Source: a bacterium
GTDB lineage: Bacteria > Latescibacterota > Latescibacteria > Latescibacterales > Latescibacteraceae
Length of the DNA: 12,931 bases
NCBI GenBank assembly: GCA_021372535.1
Contig: JAJFUH010000071.1
Coordinates: forward strand, 1-12,931
Reading direction: 5' to 3'
The notes beneath the pieces were generated by a model. That model was not told the origin of the DNA. It was given only the letters and a program-made list of their open reading frames with translations, and searched no databases. Both the position numbers and the translations under genes were made by a program. Every line of letters begins with the position of its first letter. The stretch's first letter is position 1. Below, one piece after another: positions 7,543-12,931 of this stretch.

Positions 7543-7797
7543 CAATTTGATAATAAAAGATATATCATCCACTATCGCAAACAGTTTTCTTTCTCACTCT
7601 CAGGTGTTCACCTGATACCTTATCAGGTTTTTCCTTACTCCCAATCAGAATCTTCCCGATTGTTTTCATGATCTTTGCGGTGCATTGTTATATCATGAAA
7701 TAAATAATTTCAATTATTCAGCCCACCTTTATTCGAGAGAATTCCTTGTAGCTTGCTGCGTGGCAGCTCGTTCACTTTTATTGGAAACGAAGTATAA
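7543..7797 (+). promoter_or_regulatory. Leader region before the stressosome operon
   Basis: This 255-bp spacer separates the two-component pair from the receiver/stressosome operon. Besides the hairpins at 7600-7632 it holds TTTCATGAT (7664-7672) inverted as ATCATGAAA (7692-7700), separated by 19 bp. It also has a 5-bp stem (GCTGC/GCAGC, 7755-7767) shortly before the start codon. The AT-rich stretch at about 7685-7730 is the likely promoter zone, but I find no convincing -35/-10 pair. Confidence 0.4.
7600..7632 (+). terminator. Weak intrinsic terminator with a competing upstream hairpin arm
   Basis: ACCTGATA (7610-7617) pairs with TATCAGGT (7621-7628) around loop CCT, followed by a short T-run (7628-7632). 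This fits a weak terminator 70 bp after the response-regulator stop. The left arm overlaps CACCTGA (7609-7615), which is also a perfect inverted copy of TCAGGTG (7600-7606). The three segments could therefore form mutually exclusive pairings or a DNA operator, though the first pair has only two bases between its arms. Confidence 0.5.
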
Positions 7798-8220
7798 ATG
7801 TGTGCCCAAAAGACAATAACTATTGTATTGGTTGATACAGACAGAAATGTTCGGAGCTGTTACCGTTCGGTGCTGGAAAAAGAGAGCGATATGCGCGTGA
7901 TAGCCGAAACAGAAGACAGCGAATTGACTGTTCATCTCCTGTCCATGTTAAAACCGGATGTTATTGTCATCGATTCGGATTTAGTTGATTTGATTGGCAA
8001 TCATCAATTATCGCAATGCATCATGAAAACACCGGATATCAAAATGATCGTCGCTTCCTTTTATTCGGACAGCCGGTTTGTGATACGGATGCTTCATGCG
8101 GGAGCTTCCGGTTACATTCTGAAAGACTGTGCTCAAGAAGAACTTGTTACAGCTATTCGTAAGGTTTTAGCGAATCATACCTATATCAGCTCCGGGATTG
8201 CGGGAATTGCAAAAAAATAA
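7798..8220 (+). CDS. Receiver-only response regulator with an altered acidic pair
   Basis: A 140-residue single-domain receiver with no output domain. It is related to the receiver of the preceding NarL-type regulator: VLEKESDM versus LLEKEPDF, LKPDVIVID versus LKPDVIIMD, RFVIRMLHAGASGYILKDC versus RFIVEMLDAGATGYLVKDC. Phosphoacceptor D59, switch S87 and K109 are kept. The second acidic residue is Thr14 (sequence VDTD), and the usual GMPDMNG loop after the aspartate is replaced by SDLVDLIGN. It ends cleanly where the NarL linker would begin. It may be a phosphate sink, an adaptor, or a phosphorylation-independent protein. The Shine-Dalgarno sequence before ATG 7798 is poor. Only 18 bp separate its stop from the first RsbR gene, so it probably heads the stressosome operon. 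Confidence 0.85.
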   Translation: MCAQKTITIVLVDTDRNVRSCYRSVLEKESDMRVIAETEDSELTVHLLSMLKPDVIVIDSDLVDLIGNHQLSQCIMKTPDIKMIVASFYSDSRFVIRMLHAGASGYILKDCAQEELVTAIRKVLANHTYISSGIAGIAKK

Positions 8221-8238
8221 CTGACGAGGAGGACAATA

Positions 8239-9147
8239 ATGATGAACGAGAGCCAGACTCAATATAAGACCCTTTTGGAAACACTACCGCAGAAAGTATT
8301 CTATAAAGACAGGAATTCGGTCTGGATTTCCTGCAATATGAACATGGCCAGCGATCTGGGGCTCTTGCCTGAAGAAGTAACCGGTAAATCCGACTTCGAT
8401 TTATTTCCGAAAGAATTAGCCGAAAAATACAGTGCTGACGATAAAGAGGTCATGGATTCCGGTGAAACACGGGAAATTGAGGAGAAGTATATCCAAGACG
8501 GAGAGGAACGCTGGGTCAACACCATAAAAAAGCCTGTAAAGAATGAAAAGGGTGCGGTGACAGGAGTATTGGGAATTTTCTGGGATATTACTGATCGCAA
8601 ACGATCTGAGGCAGAGTTGGCTCAACACCGTGAACATCTTGAGCAACTCGTACAGGAACGAACAGCAGCTCTGGAAAAAATCAACGAACAACTGAAGAAT
8701 GAAATATCAGCGGGAAAGCAGCGGGAGGAAATAATATCCAGACAAAACCTGGAAATCCTCGAGCTTTCGACACCGGTTCTCCAGATAATGGACGGCGTGG
8801 TTGTAGCGCCGCTCATCGGCACTATCGACAGTGAGCGTACCCAGCGCTTTATGGAGCGCTTTCTCGGCACTATCGTGAAGACGAACTCACCGGTTGCCCT
8901 TATGGATATTACCGGTGTGCCCACGCTCGATACACAGACAGCGCAGCATCTCATCGAGGCTGTCACTGCCGCTACCCTTCTCGGCACAAAGGTTATCGTT
9001 ACCGGTGTGAGCCCTGCTATAGCCCAGACGCTCGTACACCTGGGTGTCGACCTGACGGATATTACCACAAAATCGTCCCTGTCGGCGGGTTTGCGGACGG
9101 CGCTGGAATTTCTGAATATGGAAATTGCCTCGAAAAAAGGAAGTTGA
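8239..9147 (+). CDS. RsbR-type stressosome protein, PAS sensor plus STAS domain
   Basis: Putative stressosome scaffold and sensor, 302 residues, soluble. A PAS domain occupies about residues 8-120 (FYKDRN near the start, DITDRK cap at 116). A coiled-coil linker at about 120-170 (HREHLEQLVQERTAALEKI) leads to an RsbR-like STAS domain at about 178-292. There, PLIGTIDSERTQ and DITGVPTLDTQTAQHLIEA match the RsbR family. S198 and T232 align, with the same 34-residue spacing, to the RsbT-phosphorylated Thr171 and Thr205 of B. subtilis RsbRA; the first is Ser here. GAGGAGG at 8226-8232 supports ATG 8239, though ATG 8242 is possible. Classical RsbR proteins carry a globin-like N-terminal domain, so the PAS suggests a different input, unknown here. 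The next gene starts one base after its stop. Confidence 0.9.
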   Translation: MMNESQTQYKTLLETLPQKVFYKDRNSVWISCNMNMASDLGLLPEEVTGKSDFDLFPKELAEKYSADDKEVMDSGETREIEEKYIQDGEERWVNTIKKPVKNEKGAVTGVLGIFWDITDRKRSEAELAQHREHLEQLVQERTAALEKINEQLKNEISAGKQREEIISRQNLEILELSTPVLQIMDGVVVAPLIGTIDSERTQRFMERFLGTIVKTNSPVALMDITGVPTLDTQTAQHLIEAVTAATLLGTKVIVTGVSPAIAQTLVHLGVDLTDITTKSSLSAGLRTALEFLNMEIASKKGS

Positions 9148-9148
9148 T

Positions 9149-10411
9149 ATGGATACTTCCCGTATGGACGATAGTTTTATTCGACTGCTGTACTATGGTT
9201 CCATCGCTATGATTACGGGAACCATTGTATGTATTTTCATATTGCCCGATTGGATATTTACCCAGTTACCTCTCCACTCGTTCACCGAGACCATGGGAGT
9301 ATTCGCAGGCTTATCGGTGGCTGTCCTCCTCTATTTACAATTTAAACACAGGAAAAATCCATCGTATGTCTTCATCTCATCCGGGCTGATCTGCATGGGC
9401 ATACTGGATGGATTCCATGGCTCGGTCTATCCGGGGCAGGGGTTTGTCTGGTTGCACAGCGCAGCAATGCTGGCCGGTGGTTTTCTGTTCGCCATGGTCT
9501 GGCTGTCGGATCACCCCGTCATATCGACAAAAACCGGATTCCTGCCTGTCGTGACAGCGATTGGCACCCTCATCCTCGCGATACTCTCGGTGTCTTCCCG
9601 TGCTACGTTTCCTGTAATGGTAATTGAGGGTGCTTTTACACCTGTCGCCATGGCCATGAATATTCTGGGGGGCGTTTTTTTCCTGCTGGCGGGGCTGTAT
9701 TTCTGGCACTCTCGTAATCAGGCAACCGAAGAAAGAAGGTTTTTTACCCTGTTCTGCCTGTTGAGCGGCTCGGCGGCTATCCTTTTTCCGTTTTCAGCGG
9801 TATGGGACATAGAATGGTGGCTCTGGCACTTTGTCAGGAACATGGCGTATTTCGTTCTGCTCATCTATGTCTTCATGGTTTTCCGCCAGTCCGAGGTCGA
9901 ACTGCGGGAGCACCGCGAACGCCTTGAAGGAACCGTGAAAGACCTTGAAATGGCAAACGGGCAGCTCGCGAACGAAATAGCCGAGGGAAAGAGGCGGGAG
10001 GAAGTCATATCCATGCAGACCAGGGAAATTCTCGAGCTCTCGACACCTGTTCTGAAGGTGTTGGACGGTATTATCGTTGCACCCCTTATCGGCACCATCG
10101 ACAGCGAGCGGACTCAACAGTTCATGGATCGTTTTCTGACATCCATCGTGCAGACCAACTCGCCGGTGGGATTGATCGATATTACCGGAGTTCCGGCTCT
10201 CGATACACAGACCGCCCATCATCTCATCGAGGCTGTCACTGCGGCGACTCTTTTAGGCACAAAGGTCATCGTGACCGGTGTGAGTCCCGCAATAGCCCAG
10301 ACGCTCGTACACCTGGGCGTCGATCTGTCGGATATTATCACAAAATCCTCCCTGTCGGCGGGTCTCAAGGTTGCTCTTGATTATCTCGATCTATCGATTG
10401 CAAAAAAATAA
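9149..10411 (+). CDS. Membrane-anchored RsbR-type protein, multi-helix sensor plus STAS domain
   Basis: A 420-residue RsbR paralogue whose sensor is membrane-embedded. About eight hydrophobic segments occur at residues 11-33, 47-65, 72-90, 98-118, 130-148, 162-186, 198-218 and 223-245. The motif GILDGFHG in the third and a His in the fourth recall MASE3-type sensor domains; this resemblance is from memory and uncertain. A coiled coil (about 247-290) leads to a STAS domain about 83% identical, counted by hand over 121 residues, to that of the preceding protein. S319 and T353 are the predicted RsbT target residues. ATG 9149 with AAGGAAG just upstream is preferred to TTG 9125, which would overlap the previous gene. 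Stressosome RsbR proteins are normally cytosolic, so a membrane form is unusual. The STAS call is firm; the sensor function is unknown. Confidence 0.9.
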   Translation: MDTSRMDDSFIRLLYYGSIAMITGTIVCIFILPDWIFTQLPLHSFTETMGVFAGLSVAVLLYLQFKHRKNPSYVFISSGLICMGILDGFHGSVYPGQGFVWLHSAAMLAGGFLFAMVWLSDHPVISTKTGFLPVVTAIGTLILAILSVSSRATFPVMVIEGAFTPVAMAMNILGGVFFLLAGLYFWHSRNQATEERRFFTLFCLLSGSAAILFPFSAVWDIEWWLWHFVRNMAYFVLLIYVFMVFRQSEVELREHRERLEGTVKDLEMANGQLANEIAEGKRREEVISMQTREILELSTPVLKVLDGIIVAPLIGTIDSERTQQFMDRFLTSIVQTNSPVGLIDITGVPALDTQTAHHLIEAVTAATLLGTKVIVTGVSPAIAQTLVHLGVDLSDIITKSSLSAGLKVALDYLDLSIAKK

Positions 10412-10429
10412 TTCAAAGGAGAACGGATA

Positions 10430-10819
10430 ATGGCATCAATCGAACTATCGGTCGTAAAAATATTTGATATGCTACTTGTCACGGTTCCTCCCGATCCTGA
10501 TGATGATACGATTTCACTTCTTCAGGACAAGGTACTCCATACGATGGAGACCTACGAAGCGAAAGGATTGATTCTTGATATCTCGACGGTTATGACATTC
10601 GATTCCTTTTTCGCCCGGACGATCGTCGAGACAGCCCAGATGTTCAAACTGATGGGAGGGCGCACGATAATCGCGGGAATGCAGCCCGATGTTGCCATTA
10701 CCGCAACTCAACTGGGTCTGACACTCGGGAATATTCAAACCGCTCTCGATGTGGACAGGGCGCTGAAGATACTTTCGAATGGCGGTGATGGGGGTAATGT
10801 TCATGACAGTAATGCCTGA
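10430..10819 (+). CDS. rsbS: RsbS-type STAS protein of the stressosome
   Basis: A single-domain STAS protein of 129 residues, the usual RsbS size. In the known system RsbS forms the stressosome core with RsbR and sequesters RsbT until RsbT phosphorylates it. The motif LILDISTVMTFDSFFART aligns with B. subtilis IDLTSVDMIDSFIAKV, placing Ser59 exactly at the phosphorylated Ser59. Downstream GMQPDVAITATQLGL and IQTALDVDRALKIL match the RsbS C-terminal half (GIQPAVAVTLIELGI, IETALDLEQGLETL). AAGGAG at 10416-10421, eight bases before ATG 10430, is one of the best ribosome sites in the window. The 3' end overlaps the RsbT gene by 17 nt. It differs from the RsbR STAS domains in having Ser where they have Thr and in lacking any sensor extension. 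Confidence 0.92.
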   Translation: MASIELSVVKIFDMLLVTVPPDPDDDTISLLQDKVLHTMETYEAKGLILDISTVMTFDSFFARTIVETAQMFKLMGGRTIIAGMQPDVAITATQLGLTLGNIQTALDVDRALKILSNGGDGGNVHDSNA

Positions 10820-11258
10820 GGGCACAGTAAAAATTGAATCAGAGGGTGATATAGTCGCTGTTCGAAAGACAGTCCGTGAAATCTCCTGCGAATGCGGATT
10901 TGGCATTACAGATGTCACCAGGATTGTTACCGCGGCTTCCGAGCTGGCAAGGAACGTATACCATTATGCCGGACATGGAGACATGCTCTGGCATATCCTT
11001 GAAATATCCGATAGCATCGGCATTGAATTGATCTTTATCGACCAGGGACCGGGAATTGAAGATATCGATCAGGCGATGGAGATGGGTTATACGACCGGTA
11101 AAGGTATGGGGCTTGGTTTACCCGGATCAAAACGGCTCATGGGAGAACTGGAAATTCAGTCACAGGTCGGGAAAGGCACGACGGTGACGGTTCGGAAATG
11201 GTTGAAAAAACAATATGAACAATCCGGTGCGGCAGGAAATAATAAACATATCGCATAG
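10803..11258 (+). CDS. rsbT: RsbT-type serine/threonine kinase (GHKL switch protein)
   Basis: A small GHKL-fold protein kinase expected to phosphorylate RsbS and RsbR and then bind a downstream partner. With the start at 10803 it has 151 residues, slightly longer than B. subtilis RsbT. Motifs match closely: N box SELARNVYHYAGHG (Asn51; RsbT has SELARNIYLYAGKG), DQGPGI (Asp80) and the G-rich GKGMGLGLPGSKRLMGEL (RsbT GGLGAGLPGVKRLMDEF). ATG 10803 is chosen because GGGGG at 10790-10794 lies eight bases upstream; ATGs at 10779, 10788, 10797 and 10812 are in frame and possible. It overlaps rsbS by 17 nt, indicating coupled synthesis of antagonist and kinase. No RsbU-type target of RsbT is encoded in the window. 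Confidence 0.92.
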   Translation: MTVMPEGTVKIESEGDIVAVRKTVREISCECGFGITDVTRIVTAASELARNVYHYAGHGDMLWHILEISDSIGIELIFIDQGPGIEDIDQAMEMGYTTGKGMGLGLPGSKRLMGELEIQSQVGKGTTVTVRKWLKKQYEQSGAAGNNKHIA

Positions 11259-12240
11259 CAGTGAAGCGGCAGAAGCGCGCCGAATTACAAAAACCATGGC
11301 ATTGTCCATCGGTTTTGATGAAAAAGTATCTGAAGAAATCGTCATCGTCATAAGCGAGCTTGCTGCAAATCTTATCAAATATGCCCGAAACGGGACGCTG
11401 ACGCTTACGCCGCTCGATGAAAATGGACCTCCCGGAATAAAAATCGAGTCCCGGGATACCGGCCCCGGTATTGTCGATGTCGAACAGGCTATTGGGGACG
11501 GTTATTCGACGGCAGGCAGTCTGGGATATGGACTGGGAACCGTCAACCGGTTGATGGATGAGTTTAATATCACATCGGACATCGGTAAGAACGCCGGTAC
11601 ATATATAGTGTGCACGCGGCGGTTAAAAAATGAAAACCAGAGCATGAAGGCTTGTCCTCTTGATGTTGGCGCCGCGACACGGATGTACCCTAGAATGGAT
11701 GTAAATGGCGATGCATATGTAATCAAAAAATGGGATGAAAATCTGCTTGCCGGTGTTATCGATGGACTCGGTCACGGCCAGTTTGCGCACCGCGCTTCTG
11801 AAAAAGCCCGTCAGTATGTGGAAACACATTATGATCAATCCTTCGAAGAATTATTCAGAGGTGTCGAGCGTTCATGCCGCGCCACAAGAGGGGTTGTCAT
11901 GGCTCTTGCGAAGTTTGACTGGGGACGTGAGAAACTGACTTATGCCTCTCTGGGAAATATCGATGTAAAATTTTTGGGCTGTGCCGAGCCCGTGAATTTT
12001 GTCGTTCGACGCGGCATTATCGGTTTAAAGTCTGTGAAACCGGTTGTTACCGAGCATACATGGAGTGTCGGTTCTCTCATGGCCCTTTATTCCGACGGGA
12101 TACGGTCGCACTGGCGATGGGACGATTTCCCCGGGCTCAGGGCAGAGCCAGCAGCAACTATTGCCCAAAATCTGCTGAGGTCGCTTGCCAGAGACAATGA
12201 CGATGCCACTATTGTTATCGTAAAGGACCGCATATCATGA
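11215..12240 (+). CDS. Fusion of an RsbT-like ATPase and an RsbX/SpoIIE-like PP2C phosphatase
   Basis: A 341-residue two-domain protein. Residues 1 to about 140 are a GHKL anti-sigma-factor/RsbT-like ATPase with SELAANLIKYA (Asn52), DTGPGI (Asp81) and GYSTAGSLGYGLGTVNRLMDEF. Residues about 146-341 are a PPM/SpoIIE-type phosphatase resembling RsbX. Likely metal-binding acids are Asp166 (NGDAYV), Asp183 (VIDGLGHG), Asp294 (LYSDGI) and Asp330 (NDDATIVIV), so it looks catalytically complete. By analogy with RsbX it should dephosphorylate RsbS and RsbR and reset the stressosome; the ATPase half might sense nucleotide, dock on STAS proteins or act as a second kinase. ATG 11215 overlaps rsbT by 44 nt and has no good Shine-Dalgarno sequence; GTG 11227 is an alternative. 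ATP-binding SpoIIE phosphatases of this form are known beside rsbS/rsbT genes. Confidence 0.88.
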   Translation: MNNPVRQEIINISHSSEAAEARRITKTMALSIGFDEKVSEEIVIVISELAANLIKYARNGTLTLTPLDENGPPGIKIESRDTGPGIVDVEQAIGDGYSTAGSLGYGLGTVNRLMDEFNITSDIGKNAGTYIVCTRRLKNENQSMKACPLDVGAATRMYPRMDVNGDAYVIKKWDENLLAGVIDGLGHGQFAHRASEKARQYVETHYDQSFEELFRGVERSCRATRGVVMALAKFDWGREKLTYASLGNIDVKFLGCAEPVNFVVRRGIIGLKSVKPVVTEHTWSVGSLMALYSDGIRSHWRWDDFPGLRAEPAATIAQNLLRSLARDNDDATIVIVKDRIS

Positions 12241-12931
12241 GTACAAAAAGCCTCAGGCAGCAGCTCGAAGAAGCGCGCAAGACCATCACTCTGCTCCATG
12301 AAGAATTAATGGAGATGAACAGGGGTATGACAGCGTTGGACCTGGAACTGGAAAAAAGAATAGATGAACGTACATCCGCGCTCAGTGCAAGCGAAGCGCG
12401 CTACCGTAATACTCTCAACAGTATGCTGGAAGGCTGCCAGATTATCGCCTATGATTGGCGTTATCTTTACGTTAACGATGCTTCTGCCGTTCATGGAAAA
12501 AAGTCAAAGGAAGAACTTTTGGGACATACAATGATGGAATGTTATCCCGGCATCGAAAAAACGGATATGTTTGCCGTATTAAAGCGCTGTATGGAGGAAC
12601 AGACATCCTGCAGTATCGAGAATGAATTTATATATCCCGATAACTCACAATCATGGTTTGAACTAGGTATATATTCCGTTCCCGAAGGTATCTGTATCCT
12701 TTCAATCGATATTACCGAGCGCAGGCTGGCCGAAGAAGAAATAAGGAAACTTGCAAAATTCCCTGCCGAAAATCCAAACCCAGTGATGCGTGTCACTCCC
12801 GATGGGTCTGTCATCTATGCAAATACTCCTGCAATGAATCTTCTGAAATCATGGAAAAGCGGCATTGGGCAGCATCTGCCCGAAAACTTGTGCGAATTAT
12901 GCATGAATGCATTAACCCAAAATCCAATTAA
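12237..12931 (+). CDS. PAS-domain signalling protein, probably a sensor kinase (N-terminal part)
   Basis: The frame runs off the right edge after 231 residues, so its output domain is not seen. The first ~55 residues are helical (LRQQLEEARKTITLLHEEL, then MEMNRGMTALDLELEKRIDERTSAL). One PAS domain follows at about 57-160 (YLYVNDASAVHGKKSKEELLG, cap DITERR), and a second begins at about 178 (NPVMRVTPDGSVIYANTPA). The EMNRG-x-x-AL-x-x-ELE pattern recalls proteins, often hybrid histidine kinases, encoded just after RsbT/SpoIIE-phosphatase genes; that is from memory. AAAGGA at 12222-12227, nine bases before ATG 12237, and an ATGA overlap with the phosphatase gene place it in the same operon. It is a candidate output, partner or further sensor of the module. 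A histidine kinase or a cyclic-di-GMP enzyme are both possible. Confidence 0.85.
   Translation, partial: MSTKSLRQQLEEARKTITLLHEELMEMNRGMTALDLELEKRIDERTSALSASEARYRNTLNSMLEGCQIIAYDWRYLYVNDASAVHGKKSKEELLGHTMMECYPGIEKTDMFAVLKRCMEEQTSCSIENEFIYPDNSQSWFELGIYSVPEGICILSIDITERRLAEEEIRKLAKFPAENPNPVMRVTPDGSVIYANTPAMNLLKSWKSGIGQHLPENLCELCMNALTQNPI

Noticed and set aside
9125-9148. TTG start at 9125 for the membrane RsbR.
   Set aside because: It would overlap the previous gene by 23 nt without a better ribosome site; ATG 9149 has AAGGAAG just upstream.
9794-10222. Minus-strand ORF opposite the membrane RsbR.
   Set aside because: No motif or ribosome site, and complete overlap with a well-supported gene.
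10779-10802. Earlier in-frame ATGs (10779, 10788, 10797) as the start of rsbT.
   Set aside because: The extra residues have no counterpart in RsbT, and the GGGGG ribosome-site candidate is correctly spaced only for 10803.
1-12931. CRISPR array, tRNA or rRNA genes.
   Set aside because: No regularly spaced direct repeats were seen, and no cloverleaf or rRNA-like sequence was recognised by eye.

Overview
The window looks like a chromosomal segment of a Gram-negative, probably uncultured bacterium of moderate GC content. The Gram-negative call rests on an RND efflux permease followed by a TolC/OprM-type outer-membrane lipoprotein. The permease and the very PAS-rich cytoplasmic signalling proteins recall the Bacteroidota/FCB side of the tree, but I cannot assign a phylum from sequence alone.

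Layout, all genes on the + strand. (1) 1-2675: the 3' end of an RND efflux pump gene and its outer-membrane channel gene, closed by a strong intrinsic terminator at 2767-2802. (2) 2676-4210: about 1.5 kb without a convincing gene. It holds a 21-nt palindrome, a possible ORF remnant, and a 242-bp element with 14-bp terminal inverted repeats enclosing a C-rich/G-rich inverted repeat. A second, related C-rich/G-rich element lies 90 bp further on, and a possible promoter/operator precedes the next gene. (3) 4211-7542: a two-component pair, a soluble five-PAS HisKA_3 histidine kinase overlapping a NarL/FixJ response regulator by 4 nt. (4) 7543-7797: a leader with nested inverted repeats. (5) 7798 to the right edge: a tightly packed operon encoding a receiver-only protein, two RsbR-type STAS proteins (one with a PAS sensor, one with an eight-helix membrane sensor), RsbS, RsbT, a protein fusing an RsbT-like ATPase to an RsbX/SpoIIE-like PP2C phosphatase, and the start of a PAS protein that runs off the window.

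Region 5 is a stressosome-type (RsbR-RsbS-RsbT-RsbX) module. In the known Bacillus system, RsbT phosphorylates RsbR and RsbS, leaves the complex and activates a partner, and RsbX resets the scaffold. The phosphorylatable residues are recognisable here: Ser59 of RsbS, and Ser198/Thr232 and Ser319/Thr353 of the two RsbR proteins. No RsbU, RsbV, RsbW or sigma factor is visible. The output is therefore more likely a two-component or PAS-kinase branch, as proposed for some Gram-negative stressosome loci. The most unusual points are the membrane-embedded RsbR, the divergent lone receiver heading the operon, and the second RsbT-like ATPase fused to the phosphatase.
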